A stretch of 64,000 bases of DNA, taken from contig NZ_JABWRJ020000002.1 in assembly GCF_014268935.2 (NCBI RefSeq), forward strand, positions 1 through 64,000, in the 5' to 3' direction. This DNA comes from Pseudomonas peradeniyensis (GTDB lineage: Bacteria; Pseudomonadota; Gammaproteobacteria; Pseudomonadales; Pseudomonadaceae). Each line of letters starts with the position of its first letter. The stretch's first letter is position 1. The notes under the pieces were generated by a model. The model was not told the DNA's origin. It worked only from the letters and a program-made list of their open reading frames with translations, and made no database searches. The translations under genes and the position numbers were made by a program. Positions 16,445 through 25,437 of the stretch are shown in pieces.

Positions 16445-17068
16445 ATGCACACTCCTTTCGAACATCCGCTGCTGTCGACGATCGTCGACGACCTGGCCAC
16501 CCGTGGCTGGTCGCAGCAACCTCTCTTCCTGCCCGACGCGCTGTCGCGCGCGCTGGCGGCCGAATGCCGTCGCCGTCACGCCGAGGGCGAATTCAACCCG
16601 GCCAGCGTCGGTCGTGGCGCCGCGCAGGAGATCCGCGAGGCGATCCGTGGTGATCAGATCCAATGGCTCGACCCCGGCGAGTCGAAGGTCTGCGACCGCT
16701 ACCTGGGCGCGATGGACAGCCTGCGCCAGGCCATCAACCAGGGCTTGTTCCTGGGGCTTGAGGACTTCGAGTGCCATTTTGCCCTGTATCCGCCGGGGGC
16801 TTTCTACAAGCGCCATCTCGACCGCTTCCGTGACGACGACCGGCGCATGGTGTCGGCCGTGCTCTACCTCAATGAAGGCTGGCAGCCGGAGGATGGCGGG
16901 CAACTGCGGATGTTCCTGCGAGACGGTGTCGAGCACGACGTGCAGCCGGTCGCGGGCAGCCTGGTGGTGTTCCTGTCGGGTGAAGTGCCGCACGAAGTGC
17001 TTCCGGCCGGGCGTGAGCGCCTGTCGTTGACCGGCTGGTTCCGGCGCCGTGGCAATGATCCGTTCTGA
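16445..17068 (+). CDS. PHD2-like prolyl-4-hydroxylase (2OG-Fe(II) oxygenase, likely EF-Tu hydroxylase PPHD)
   Basis: A 207-residue iron and 2-oxoglutarate oxygenase. The metal triad is visible as His124 and Asp126 (KRHLDRF) and His183 (VPHEV), with Arg192 (RLSLTGWF) placed to bind 2-oxoglutarate. The stretch YPPGAFYKRHLD, then VLYLNEGWQPEDGGQLRMF, closely parallels human PHD2. A characterised P. putida enzyme of this size and sequence type (PPHD) hydroxylates a switch-I proline of elongation factor Tu and was crystallised with it; this gene is very probably its orthologue. It overlaps the DUF523 gene by 14 bases, suggesting coupled translation. Confidence 0.9.
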   Translation: MHTPFEHPLLSTIVDDLATRGWSQQPLFLPDALSRALAAECRRRHAEGEFNPASVGRGAAQEIREAIRGDQIQWLDPGESKVCDRYLGAMDSLRQAINQGLFLGLEDFECHFALYPPGAFYKRHLDRFRDDDRRMVSAVLYLNEGWQPEDGGQLRMFLRDGVEHDVQPVAGSLVVFLSGEVPHEVLPAGRERLSLTGWFRRRGNDPF

Positions 17069-17552
17069 GCGGCCGAAGGTGCTGGTCAGCGCCTGCCTGC
17101 TGGGCCAGCCGGTGCGCTATGACGGGCGTGCCAGTGGCCACCCCGACGTGTTGCAGCGCTGGCAGGCCGAAGGCCGGGTGGTGCCGCTGTGCCCGGAGGT
17201 GGCCGGTGGCTTGCCGACGCCGCGCCCGCCTGCGGAAATTCCGGGCGGGCAGGGCGGCCAGGTCCTGGATGGGCAGGCGCGGGTAGTGACGGTGTCCGGC
17301 GACGATGTCAGCGAGGCGTTTCTGGCCGGGGCCCGACTGGCGCTGGAGCTGGTGCGCCGGCACGGCATCCGTGTGGCGGTGCTCAAGTCCGGCAGCCCGT
17401 CGTGTGGCAACCTGCAGACCTATGACGGCAGCTTCAGCGGTGTGAAGGTGGCGGGGGAAGGGGTGACCACAGCCTTGCTGCGTCGAGAAGGGGTGCAGGT
17501 GTTCAGCGAGCTGGAGTTGGACGACGCGCAGCGAGCGTTGGCCAAGATCTGA
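17055..17552 (+). CDS. DUF523 family protein (YbbK-like)
   Basis: A 165-residue cytoplasmic protein with the family's N-terminal signature (VLVSACLLGQPVRYDG) and conserved cysteines (LCPEVAGGLPTPRPPAEI, and GSPSCGNLQTYDG). These could bind a metal or cluster; function is not established. I place the start at the ATG at 17055; a GTG at 17049 is equally in frame. Either start lies inside the end of the prolyl-hydroxylase gene, so the two are likely co-expressed. A REP pair follows immediately. Confidence 0.85.
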   Translation: MIRSERPKVLVSACLLGQPVRYDGRASGHPDVLQRWQAEGRVVPLCPEVAGGLPTPRPPAEIPGGQGGQVLDGQARVVTVSGDDVSEAFLAGARLALELVRRHGIRVAVLKSGSPSCGNLQTYDGSFSGVKVAGEGVTTALLRREGVQVFSELELDDAQRALAKI

Positions 17553-17622
17553 TCGTAGGACAAGCCCGCTCCCACGCAATGGTGACCATGACGGCAGAGT
17601 GGGAGCGGGCTTGCCCCGCGAT
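17553..17622. repeat. Paired REP-type inverted repeat (family A, left arm decayed)
   Basis: The right arm GTGGGAGCGGGCTTGCCCCG is intact. The left arm has lost the central GGGG (it reads ATCGTAGGACAAGCCCGC). It lies between convergent genes. Confidence 0.8.
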
Positions 17623-17628
17623 GCGGTG

Positions 17629-18111
17629 TTACTGTCCGGCGGTCGCCTGCTTGGTGCCCTTGAACCATTTGCTTTCCAGGTCGGCCAGACGGCCATCGTT
17701 CTCGATCCGTTGCAGGGCATTGTTCACAGCCGTCTCGAAGGCTGGATTGCCCTTCTGGTATGGGATCACCAGTTTCTGGCTGGCCAGGGTACGAATGGCG
17801 TCGAGCTTGTCGCTCAGTTCGATGTCCTGCTTGTTGAAGGTCATGTCGTACTTGCCGCTCTCCACCCCGGGCAGCACCTCTTCGGCGGCGGTCTCGACGA
17901 ACTCGGCCCGCACATCCAGCTCCTTGGCCAGGGCCTGCCCCAACTCGATCTCGAAGCCAGTCAGGTGTTCGTTCTCCTTGAACGCATAGGGCGGCGCGTC
18001 GCCAAGCACGGCGATGCGCAGTTCGCCACGGTCATTGATTTCGTCGATCAGTTCGGCCTGGGCCAGTGGGCTGAACAGAACCGCCAGCAGAATGCCAATG
18101 GTCAAACGCAT
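17629..18111 (-). CDS. Short solute-binding family-3 protein, apparently lobe 1 only
   Basis: A 160-residue secreted protein with a signal peptide (MRLTIGILLAVLFSPLAQA) followed by the start of a family-3 binding protein (ELRIAVLGDAPPYAFKENE, then LTGFEIELGQALAKEL). Usual members are about 230-260 residues. Here the chain goes from YDMTFNKQDIELSDKLDAI through a short hinge-like strand to the typical C-terminal helix (ALQRIENDGRLADLESKWF), and the roughly 80-residue second lobe is absent. The frame is intact. I start at the ATG at 18111 because it begins the signal peptide. No transporter genes are adjacent. Whether it binds ligand is unknown. Confidence 0.82.
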   Translation of the reverse strand: MRLTIGILLAVLFSPLAQAELIDEINDRGELRIAVLGDAPPYAFKENEHLTGFEIELGQALAKELDVRAEFVETAAEEVLPGVESGKYDMTFNKQDIELSDKLDAIRTLASQKLVIPYQKGNPAFETAVNNALQRIENDGRLADLESKWFKGTKQATAGQ

Positions 18112-18340
18112 GAGTGCCCCTTTCTTGTTTGGCAGATGAAGTGCATTCGCCGTGGCTTTCTCGTCTGCCCCGGTCGAACGCAGCCTAAGACCTCCAGGTC
18201 GCGGCAAGGTTTTCTTCTGCCTTGAAATATTTCTGTCCCTGTTTTTTGAACCTCTGCCGGTCGCGTTGGACTATGGTGAAGTACCGCCGTACTTCGTTTA
18301 AGTGATAGCGGTCAATTGAAGTGAATCACAGGAGAAGTGA

Positions 18341-18817
18341 ATGAAAAGCCTATTTTCGCGTGCTGCCGTCGCCGGTCTGCTGATGGGGGCGTCTATGTTC
18401 GCCAGCGCCGCGGATGCCCTGAAGAGCGAGCAGCCACCGGAAGGCGCCAAGGTCTTCATCGTTTCGCCCGCCGACGGGGCCACGGTCGACAAGACCTTCA
18501 CCGTCAAGTTCGGCATCGAAGGCATGGACCTCAAACCCGCGGGTGACCAGACCCCGCACACCGGCCATCACCACCTGCTGGTGGACGTGGACAAGGCGCC
18601 CCTGGCCGACCAGCCGCTGCCCACCAGCCTGATGCCGGAAAACAACGCGCCGCTGCCGGCAGGGCCGCAGGTGTTGCACTTCGGCAAGGCGCAGACCGAG
18701 GCGACCATCACCCTCACGCCAGGCAAACACACCCTGCAGCTGGTGCTGGGCGACAAGTACCACGTGCCGTTCAAGCCAAGCGTCGAGTCGCAGAAGATCA
18801 CCGTCAACGTGAAGTGA
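18341..18817 (+). CDS. DUF4399 domain-containing periplasmic protein
   Basis: A 158-residue protein with a signal peptide (to about residue 24, ASA-ADA) and a small beta-rich domain: VFIVSPADGATVDKTFTVKF, the histidine cluster HTGHHHLLVDVD, and a C-terminal GKHTLQLVLGDKYHVPF. The conserved histidines may bind a metal. Family function is unknown. The ribosome-binding site CAGGAG precedes the ATG. It is divergent from the short binding protein gene. Its stop lies at the left edge of a gap that I propose as an inversion breakpoint. Confidence 0.85.
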   Translation: MKSLFSRAAVAGLLMGASMFASAADALKSEQPPEGAKVFIVSPADGATVDKTFTVKFGIEGMDLKPAGDQTPHTGHHHLLVDVDKAPLADQPLPTSLMPENNAPLPAGPQVLHFGKAQTEATITLTPGKHTLQLVLGDKYHVPFKPSVESQKITVNVK

Positions 18818-18827
18818 TCCGCCACGC

Positions 18828-18857
18828 CATCGCCGGCCGGCTCGCTTGCCGGCGATG
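18828..18857. repeat. Truncated REP-type palindrome (family B)
   Basis: The element has outer arms CATCGCCGGC and GCCGGCGATG around a 10-base centre. It is shorter than the other family B copies and is the only repeat in the 66-base gap between DUF4399 and the LysR gene. Confidence 0.7.
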
Positions 18858-18883
18858 AGCTTATTGCAGGCTGGGCAACCGTT

Positions 18884-19756
18884 TCAGAACTGTGAGCCAA
18901 CCACTTCCTGCGCCACGCCCAGAAAAGCTGCCGGCAGTCGCGCCTGGCGTCGTTCCTTCAGGCAGTACAGGTACTCGTGCATCACCGGCGCCTCCTCCAG
19001 CGCCAGCACCCGTAGCTCCGGGTTATGCGGCACCTCGTGGCGGGCAATGATGCTGCTGATGCCGATATTGCGCAGCACCGCCTCGCGGATCGACTCGCGG
19101 CTGCCGATCTCCAGCAAGGCCCCGGCCTTCACATTGGCTTCTTGCATCATTTGCTCGGTCAGCTTGCGCGTGGTCGAGCCCTGCTCGCGCATCAGCAGGC
19201 AATGCCCGGCCACCACGTCGATGGACACCACCTGACGCTGGGCCAGCGGATGATTGCGGTGCACCGCCACCACCAGCGGGTCGGTGCCCAGCACCCGGCG
19301 CACCAGGCGCGTATCCTCGAGCAGTTGCGAGGACGCGGCGATATCCACCCGGTAATCCTCGAGCATCTCCAGCACCTGCTGCGAGTTGCCGATTTCCACT
19401 GCCACTTCCACCTGGGGCAGGCGCTCGCGGAAGATCTTCACCAGGTCGAGGATGTAGTAGGGCGCCGTGGCGGCGATGCGCAGGCTGCCCTGGGCCTGGC
19501 CGCTGTTGCGCAGCTCGAACTCGATGTCGGCCTCCTGCTGCAACAGTGCCTTGACCATCGGCAGCAGGCGCACGCCTTCCTCGCTCAGCACCAGGCGCCG
19601 GCCACCGCGGTAGAACAGCTCGACGTTGTACTGGCCCTCGAGATTGCGGATCTGCGTGGTCACCGTCGGCTGGCTGAGCCCGAGCTTCTTCGCCGCCAGG
19701 GTGATGCTGCCCAGGCGGGCCACCATGTAGAAGGCTTTGAGCTCGGCGCTCAGCAT
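18884..19756 (-). CDS. LysR-family transcriptional regulator (aminoethylphosphonate-associated type)
   Basis: A 290-residue LysR regulator. The N-terminal HTH is plain (AFYMVARLGSITLAAKKLGL, then SQPTVTTQIRNLE) and a co-inducer-binding domain follows from about residue 90 (GSLRIAATAPYYILDLVKIF). The sequence fits the LysR subgroup that accompanies 2-aminoethylphosphonate transport and catabolism genes. In this window it lies 33 bases behind cadA on the same strand and about 19 kb from the phosphonate-type transporter at 38519-42356. That separation is part of the inversion argument. The ATG at 19756 was chosen because upstream in-frame sequence lacks family similarity. Targets are inferred. 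Confidence 0.88.
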   Translation of the reverse strand: MLSAELKAFYMVARLGSITLAAKKLGLSQPTVTTQIRNLEGQYNVELFYRGGRRLVLSEEGVRLLPMVKALLQQEADIEFELRNSGQAQGSLRIAATAPYYILDLVKIFRERLPQVEVAVEIGNSQQVLEMLEDYRVDIAASSQLLEDTRLVRRVLGTDPLVVAVHRNHPLAQRQVVSIDVVAGHCLLMREQGSTTRKLTEQMMQEANVKAGALLEIGSRESIREAVLRNIGISSIIARHEVPHNPELRVLALEEAPVMHEYLYCLKERRQARLPAAFLGVAQEVVGSQF

Positions 19757-19788
19757 TGTGGATAACCTCTGTTCTGCGCTGCGGGCGC

Positions 19789-22020
19789 CTATTTGCGCAG
19801 CAGGCGCAAGCCGTTGAACACCACCAGCAGGCTTACGCCCATGTCGGCGAACACCGCCATCCACATGGTGGCCATGCCGGCAAAGGTGATTGCCAGGAAG
19901 ATCGCCTTGATCCCCAGGGCCAGCACGATGTTCTGGGTGAGGATCGCCGCGCTTTGGCGCGACAGCCTGACGAACGCCGGGATTTTGCGCAAGTCGTCGT
20001 CCATCAGCGCCACGTCGGCGGTCTCGATGGCCGTGTCGGTGCCGGCGGCGGCCATGGCGAAGCCGATCTCGGCACGGGCCAGGGCCGGTGCGTCATTGAT
20101 GCCGTCACCGACCATGCCGACCCGATGGCCCTCGCCGTACAGGCGCTCGATGCTGGCCAGCTTGTCCGCCGGCAGCAGGTTGCCCTCGGCGCGATCGATC
20201 CCCACCTGGGCGGCGATGGCCTGGGCGGTGTGGGGATTGTCGCCGGTCAGCATGACAGTCTTGATGCCCAGCTCGTGCAGTTCGGCGATGGCTTGGCGGC
20301 TGCTGTCCTTGACCGTGTCGGCCACGGCGAACAGCGCCAGCGGTCCGGAGCGGTCGAGCAACAGCACCACGGTCTTGCCCTGGCGCTCCAGCACATCGAG
20401 CTGCGCTTCCAGCTCCGGGGAGCACAGGCCGAGTTCTTCCACCAGGCGATGGTTGCCCAGGTGGTAGGTCTGGCCCTCGATATCACCGCGCACACCGCGA
20501 CCGGCCAGGGCGGCGAATTCGCTGACCTCGCTCAAGGCCAGGTCCTTTTCCCTGGCGAACAGGGCGATGGCACCGGACACCGGGTGGTCGGAGCGAGCGG
20601 CCAGACTGGCGGCCAGGGCCTGGGCCCGGCCTTCGAACAGCGGGTCGAGGACCTTGCTGTCGGTCTGCACCGGCTTGCCGTGGGTGATGGTGCCGGTCTT
20701 GTCCAGGGCGAGGAAGTCCAGCTTGCGCCCGCCTTCGAGGTACACGCCGCCCTTGATCAGGATGCCCTTGCGCGCCGCCGCGGCCAGGCCGCTGACGATG
20801 GTCACCGGGGTCGAGATCACCAGTGCGCACGGGCAGGCCACCACCAGCAGCACCAGGGCACGGTAGATCCAGTCGAACCAGGCGCCGGCCATGAACAGCG
20901 GCGGGATCACCGCCACGGCCAGGGCCACGGCGAACACGACTGGGGTGTAGATGCGCGAGAACTGGTCGACGAAGCGCTGGGTCGGCGCACGGGCGCCCTG
21001 GGCCTCCTCGACGGCCTTGATGATCCGCGCCAGGGTCGACTGGCCGGCGGCGGCGGTGACGCGGTACTCCAGGGCGCCGGCCTGGTTGATGGTGCCGGCG
21101 AACAGCTTGTCGCCCACGGCCTTCTCGACCGGCAGGCTCTCGCCGGTGATCGGCGCCTGGTCGACGCTGGACTGGCCACTGATCACCTCGCCATCCAGGC
21201 CGATGCGCTCGCCAGGGCGTACCCGCACCAGAGCACCAATCGACACCTCGCGCACATCAAGTTCGCGCCACTGGCCGTCAGCCTGTTGCACGGTGGCCAG
21301 GTCCGGCGCCAGTTGCATCAGGCCGCCGATGGCATTGCGCGCGCGATCCAGCGAGCGTGCCTCGATCAGCTCGGCGATGGTGAACAGCACCATGACCATG
21401 GCCGCCTCCGGCCATTGGCCGATCAGCACAGCGCCGGTCACGGCAATGCTCATCAGGGCATTGATGTTGAGGTTGCGGTTCTTCAGGGCGATCCAGCCCT
21501 TCTTGTAGGTGCCCAGGCCACAGCCGAGAATCGCCGCCAGGGCCAGCGCGGCGACCACCCACTCCGGCGCCTTGCCGGAGAAGTGCACGATTTCTGCGGC
21601 GATCGCGGCAATACCCGACAAGGCCAGCGGCCACCAGCGGGTCTTGCTCGGCTGGGACGCATTGGTGCTGCCGTCGTCCTCGGCGGCCAGCGGTTCGGCC
21701 TTCATCCCCAGGCTGTCGATGGCCCGCTCGATCTCGGCGGTGCCGGTCAGTGTATGGCGCACGCCAAGCACACGGTTGATCAGGTTGAATTCCAACTGCT
21801 CGATGCCGGCCAGCTTGCCCAGCTTGTCCTGGATCAGCGTCTGTTCGGTGGGGCAGTCCATGGCCTCGATGCGAAAGCGGCTGAGCTGCGCCTGGGCGCT
21901 GGCCTTCTCGGTCAGCTGCACCAGGGCCGGGGTAGCCTTGCTGGCACAGCAGCTGTGGGCGTGTGGCTCATGGCCATGCGCGTGGTCATGCTTGTGGTCG
22001 GGGCTGACAGGCTGGTTCAT
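19789..22020 (-). CDS. cadA: Cadmium/zinc-translocating P1B-type ATPase CadA
   Basis: Inner-membrane pump exporting Cd(II), Zn(II) and probably Pb(II). The 743-residue protein has a histidine-rich N-terminus ([18 protein letters not shown]) as a metal-binding tail, then an HMA-like domain in which the usual CxxC is MDCPTE. The CPC motif in the transport segment (CPCALVIS), phosphorylation site [17 protein letters not shown] nucleotide region and [10 protein letters not shown] hinge are all present. I start at the ATG at 22020 (AAGGA about 9 bases upstream). It is divergent from cadR across an operator. The LysR gene follows on the same strand. Confidence 0.94.
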   Translation of the reverse strand: MNQPVSPDHKHDHAHGHEPHAHSCCASKATPALVQLTEKASAQAQLSRFRIEAMDCPTEQTLIQDKLGKLAGIEQLEFNLINRVLGVRHTLTGTAEIERAIDSLGMKAEPLAAEDDGSTNASQPSKTRWWPLALSGIAAIAAEIVHFSGKAPEWVVAALALAAILGCGLGTYKKGWIALKNRNLNINALMSIAVTGAVLIGQWPEAAMVMVLFTIAELIEARSLDRARNAIGGLMQLAPDLATVQQADGQWRELDVREVSIGALVRVRPGERIGLDGEVISGQSSVDQAPITGESLPVEKAVGDKLFAGTINQAGALEYRVTAAAGQSTLARIIKAVEEAQGARAPTQRFVDQFSRIYTPVVFAVALAVAVIPPLFMAGAWFDWIYRALVLLVVACPCALVISTPVTIVSGLAAAARKGILIKGGVYLEGGRKLDFLALDKTGTITHGKPVQTDSKVLDPLFEGRAQALAASLAARSDHPVSGAIALFAREKDLALSEVSEFAALAGRGVRGDIEGQTYHLGNHRLVEELGLCSPELEAQLDVLERQGKTVVLLLDRSGPLALFAVADTVKDSSRQAIAELHELGIKTVMLTGDNPHTAQAIAAQVGIDRAEGNLLPADKLASIERLYGEGHRVGMVGDGINDAPALARAEIGFAMAAAGTDTAIETADVALMDDDLRKIPAFVRLSRQSAAILTQNIVLALGIKAIFLAITFAGMATMWMAVFADMGVSLLVVFNGLRLLRK

Positions 22021-22073
22021 GGAATCATCCTTAACTGAGCACTGGCCTCTGCGGATATCCACAGAGTGGGTTG

Positions 22074-22107
22074 TTGCCAAGTGAACACCCTGTAGCCACT
22101 ATAGGGT
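22074..22107. promoter_or_regulatory. CadR operator and overlapping divergent promoters
   Basis: A MerR-type dyad ACCCTGTAG-N3-CTATAGGGT occupies 22087-22107. Toward cadR, TTGCCA (22074-22079) and TATAGG (22100-22105) are 20 bases apart. Toward cadA, TTGACC and TTCACT flank the dyad with a similarly long spacer. Over-long spacers bridged by a dyad are the hallmark of MerR-family control, so CadR should repress without metal and activate cadA with Cd(II). Confidence 0.82.
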
Positions 22108-22131
22108 CAAGCCCTCTGCTGGAGATTTGCC

Positions 22132-22575
22132 ATGAAGATCGGAGAACTGGCCAAGGCCACCGACTGCGCCGTGGAGACCATCCGCTACTACGAACGCGAG
22201 CAACTGCTGCCCGAGCCCGCCCGCAGCGACGGCAACTATCGGCTCTACACCCAGGCCCATGTCGAGCGGCTGACCTTCATCCGCAACTGCCGCACCCTGG
22301 ACATGACCCTCGATGAAATCCGCAGCCTGTTGAGCCTGCGCGACAGCCCCGATGGCTCGTGCGGCAGCGTCAATGCGCTGATCGACGAGCATATCGAGCA
22401 TGTGCAGGCGAGGATCGACGGGCTGGTGGCGCTACAGGCGCAACTGGTGGAGTTGCGCCAGCAATGCAATGCGCAGGGGGCGGAGTGCGCGATATTGCAG
22501 CAGTTGGAGACCAATGGGGCGGTGACGGTGCCGGAGACCGAGCATTCCCATGTGGGGCGCAGTCACGGGCATTGA
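22132..22575 (+). CDS. cadR: Cd(II)-responsive MerR-family regulator CadR
   Basis: A 147-residue MerR regulator that senses cadmium and controls cadA. The N-terminal winged helix is KIGELAKATDCAVETIRYYE. The dimerisation helix follows, and the metal-binding cysteines are in SCGSVNALIDEH and QQCNAQGAECAIL. The C-terminus has a histidine-containing tail (HSHVGRSHGH) characteristic of CadR from P. putida. The ATG has a GGAG site 10 bases upstream. It is divergent from cadA with a shared operator. A REP pair follows its stop. Confidence 0.93.
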   Translation: MKIGELAKATDCAVETIRYYEREQLLPEPARSDGNYRLYTQAHVERLTFIRNCRTLDMTLDEIRSLLSLRDSPDGSCGSVNALIDEHIEHVQARIDGLVALQAQLVELRQQCNAQGAECAILQQLETNGAVTVPETEHSHVGRSHGH

Positions 22576-22585
22576 TGCCAAAAGC

Positions 22586-22649
22586 ATCGCGGGGCAAGCC
22601 CGCTCCCACGTGACTCAATGCATACGTGGGAGCGGGCTTGCCCCGCGAT
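22586..22649. repeat. Paired REP-type inverted repeat (family A)
   Basis: Near-perfect inverted arms (22586-22611 and 22624-22649) with the CGCGGGGCAAGCCCGCTCC core. It lies between the convergent cadR and thyA genes. Confidence 0.92.
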
Positions 22650-22677
22650 TGCGTCAGCTCAGACAGATGAAGATCTG

Positions 22678-23649
22678 TCAGACCGCCATCGGCGCCGTCA
22701 TCGGCGCATGGTGCTCATAGCCTTCCAGCCAGAAGTCGCTCGGCTCGATCTTCTCCAGCCACTCCGGCTCATACTTGCCGGTCTTGGCAAACTCCGGCAC
22801 GCGGTCGCTGATCACCAGCTTCGGCGCTGCCAGCGGTTCGCGCTTCATCTGCTCGCCCAGCATGTCCAGGTGGTTCTCGTATACATGGGCATCGCCGATG
22901 AAGTAGGTGAACCAGCGCGGGGTGTAGCCGGTCAGGCGGCCGAACAGCGACAGCAGCGCCGCGCCCTCGGTGAGGTTGAACGGCGTGCCCAGGCCCAGGT
23001 CGTTGGAGCGGATGTAGAGGGTCAGGGAGATTTCCTTCGTCTCGACATTCGGGTGGAACTGGTACAGCAGGTGGCACGGCGGCAGGGCCATCTCATCCAG
23101 TTGGGCGCAGTTCCAGCCGTGGAACAGGATGCGCCGGCTGCCCGGGTCGTTGGCGATGGTGTCCAGGCACTGGCGCACCTGGTCGATGGCCTTGTACAGG
23201 ATGACGAACGCCTGGCCGTCTTCCTCGTCCTGGGCGATACGGCGGAAACCGGCCTTTTCAGCCGTCTCGATGGCCGCCGGGTTGCTCAGCGGGATGCGCT
23301 TGTAGCCCGGCCACTGGCGCCATTGCACGCCGTAGATCTCGCCGAGGTCGTCATGACCCTGGCGGAACGGGTTGGCCAGCCACTGGGCGTTCTCGTTGGC
23401 GTTCTGGTCCCAGACCTTGCAGCCCAGCTCGCGGAACTCGCCGGCGTTCCTCACGCCGCGCAAAAAGCCCACCATCTCGCCGATCGCCGACTTGAACGCC
23501 AGCTTGCGCGTGGTGATGGCCGGGAAGCCTTTCTGCAGGTCGAACTTGAGCATGGCGCCCGGCAGGCTGATGGTGCGGATGCCGGTGCGGTTTTCCTGCA
23601 GCGTGCCGTTTTCGATGACGTCACGGACCAGATCTAGATACTGTTTCAT
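22678..23649 (-). CDS. thyA: Thymidylate synthase ThyA
   Basis: Makes dTMP from dUMP using methylene-tetrahydrofolate. The 323-residue protein begins [16 protein letters not shown]. The catalytic cysteine is in [12 protein letters not shown], the dUMP-binding region is [13 protein letters not shown], and the C-terminus is APMTAPMAV. It is about 60 residues longer than the E. coli enzyme, with extra segments around [18 protein letters not shown] and between [17 protein letters not shown] and the SRR motif. This longer form is usual in Pseudomonas. It lies downstream of lgt on the same strand with a hairpin between. Confidence 0.96.
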   Translation of the reverse strand: MKQYLDLVRDVIENGTLQENRTGIRTISLPGAMLKFDLQKGFPAITTRKLAFKSAIGEMVGFLRGVRNAGEFRELGCKVWDQNANENAQWLANPFRQGHDDLGEIYGVQWRQWPGYKRIPLSNPAAIETAEKAGFRRIAQDEEDGQAFVILYKAIDQVRQCLDTIANDPGSRRILFHGWNCAQLDEMALPPCHLLYQFHPNVETKEISLTLYIRSNDLGLGTPFNLTEGAALLSLFGRLTGYTPRWFTYFIGDAHVYENHLDMLGEQMKREPLAAPKLVISDRVPEFAKTGKYEPEWLEKIEPSDFWLEGYEHHAPMTAPMAV

Positions 23650-23668
23650 GGCTTACCTGTAGCAAGAA

Positions 23669-23691
23669 CGGCAGGGGGATCGCCCCTGCCG
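23669..23691 (-). terminator. Hairpin between lgt and thyA
   Basis: Perfect 9-base stem CGGCAGGGG / CCCCTGCCG with a 5-base loop. On the minus strand a weak TTCTTG follows. It could be a leaky terminator or an mRNA processing or stability structure. Confidence 0.55.
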
Positions 23692-23697
23692 TGAAAA

Positions 23698-24507
23698 TCA
23701 GACGGTGGCCTTGGCCGACGGTTTACGGTTGTAGGCCCACCAGATCAGGAAGATGCCGCCGACGACCATCGGCACGCAGAGCAACTGACCCATGGTCAAC
23801 CAGCCGAAGGCGATGTAGCCCAGCTGGGCGTCGGGTACCCGCACGAATTCCACGATGAAGCGGAAGATGCCGTAGAACAGCGCGAACATGCCGGAAACGG
23901 CCATGGTCGGACGCGGTTTGCGCGAGTACAGCCAAAGGATGACGAATAATGCCACACCTTCGAGGGCGAACTGATACAGCTGCGACGGGTGACGCGGCAG
24001 CTGGGCCGGGTCGCTGAACGGCGGGAACACCATCGCCCACGGCACGTCGGTGGCCTTGCCCCACAGCTCGGCGTTGATGAAGTTGCCGATACGCCCGGCG
24101 CCCAGGCCGATCGGCACCAGCGGCGCGACGAAGTCCATCAGCTCGAAGAACGACTTGTTGTTGCGCTTGCCGAACCACAGCGCGGCCAGCATCACGCCGA
24201 TGAAACCGCCGTGGAACGACATGCCGCCTTTCCACACCTCGAAGATCAAGGTCGGGTTGGCCAGGTACTGGTGCAGGTCGTAGAACAGCACATAGCCCAG
24301 GCGCCCGCCGACGATCACCCCCATCGACAGCCAGAACACCAGGTCGGAGAGTTTCTCGCGGCTCCAGGTCGGGTCAAAGCGGTTCAACCGGCGCGAGGCC
24401 AGCAGCCAGGCGCCGCCGATGCCGATCAGGTACATCAGGCCGTACCAGTGGATTTTCAGTGGACCGAGGGCCACGGCCACCGGGTCGATCTGCGGGTAAG
24501 GCAGCAT
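23698..24507 (-). CDS. lgt: Prolipoprotein diacylglyceryl transferase Lgt
   Basis: Inner-membrane enzyme performing the first step of lipoprotein maturation: transfer of diacylglycerol from phosphatidylglycerol to the lipobox cysteine. The 269-residue protein has about seven membrane segments. It has the Lgt signature ([16 protein letters not shown]) and HPSQLYQ and MSFHGGFIG blocks. I chose the ATG at 24507 ([15 protein letters not shown]), which matches the usual start; upstream in-frame sequence is a shadow of the neighbour. The lgt-thyA order is conserved in pseudomonads. Confidence 0.95.
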   Translation of the reverse strand: MLPYPQIDPVAVALGPLKIHWYGLMYLIGIGGAWLLASRRLNRFDPTWSREKLSDLVFWLSMGVIVGGRLGYVLFYDLHQYLANPTLIFEVWKGGMSFHGGFIGVMLAALWFGKRNNKSFFELMDFVAPLVPIGLGAGRIGNFINAELWGKATDVPWAMVFPPFSDPAQLPRHPSQLYQFALEGVALFVILWLYSRKPRPTMAVSGMFALFYGIFRFIVEFVRVPDAQLGYIAFGWLTMGQLLCVPMVVGGIFLIWWAYNRKPSAKATV

Positions 24508-24523
24508 TGTCTTTCCTCTAGGT

Positions 24524-25306
24524 TCAGATAAGGAAGCTGAGTCCGACGCAGAACAGCAGCGCGGCGAACAGACGCTTGAGCACGCGCGGCGACAGCTTGT
24601 GCGCCAGTCGCGCGCCGTAGCGGGCGAAGAACATGCTGGTGGCAGCGATGCCGACCAGCGCCGGAAGGTAGACGTAGCCCAGGCTGTGGGCCGGCAGGTG
24701 TTCCTCGTGCCAGCCCAGCCAGATGAAGCCCAGGGCACTGGCCAAGGCGATCGGCAGGCCGCAGGCCGACGAAGTCGCTACTGCCTGCTGCATGGGCAGG
24801 CTGCGCCAGGTGAGGAACGGCACGGTCAGCGAGCCGCCGCCGATGCCGAAGATGGCCGAGGCCCAGCCGATCACCCCGCCGGCGGCGGTCAATCCGGGCT
24901 TGCCGGGGATGCCGCGGCTGGCCTTGGGCTTGAGGTCCAGGGCCATCTGCGCGGCGATCACCAGGGCGAACACGCCGATGATCTTCTGCAGCATCGGGCC
25001 CTGGATCAGCGAGGCAGTCTTGGCCCCGACCAGCGCGCCGAGCAGGATGCCCACGGTCATCCAGGCGAAGATCGGCCACTGCACCGCGCCCTTGCGCTGG
25101 TGCTCGCGCACGGCATTGATCGAGGTGAAGACGATGGTCGCCAGCGACGTGCCGACCGCCAGGTGGGTCAGCACCGAAGGGTCGAAGCCCTGCAGGGTGA
25201 AGCTGAACACCAGCACCGGCACGATGATGATGCCGCCACCGACGCCGAACAGCCCGGCCAGCACGCCGGCGCAGGCGCCCAACAGCAGATAGAGAGCGAA
25301 TTCCAT
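24524..25306 (-). CDS. TauE/SafE family membrane protein (putative sulfite/organosulfur exporter)
   Basis: A 260-residue integral membrane protein with about eight segments. The N-terminal [19 protein letters not shown] and the repeated mid-protein [16 protein letters not shown] are the two signature repeats of the TauE/SafE fold. Members move sulfite, sulfoacetate or other small organic anions out of the cell, but the substrate is unknown here. I chose the ATG at 25306. The gene ends 16 bases before lgt on the same strand, so they are likely co-transcribed. Confidence 0.86.
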   Translation of the reverse strand: MEFALYLLLGACAGVLAGLFGVGGGIIIVPVLVFSFTLQGFDPSVLTHLAVGTSLATIVFTSINAVREHQRKGAVQWPIFAWMTVGILLGALVGAKTASLIQGPMLQKIIGVFALVIAAQMALDLKPKASRGIPGKPGLTAAGGVIGWASAIFGIGGGSLTVPFLTWRSLPMQQAVATSSACGLPIALASALGFIWLGWHEEHLPAHSLGYVYLPALVGIAATSMFFARYGARLAHKLSPRVLKRLFAALLFCVGLSFLI

Positions 25307-25437
25307 TCGTGGCCCCAGTGGAAAACAATCCGGCATGGTAACGGAAGCCAAGCCCGGCGCTCTAGTGAACTCTGTGTCAGATGATGGCTAGCGGTCGGCG
25401 GCGCGGGTAGAGTGGCCGAAAACACAGGGGACAACCT

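Noticed and set aside
19756..22038. 760-codon plus-strand open frame opposite cadA
   Set aside because: It is antisense to a canonical P-type ATPase and has no recognisable domain.
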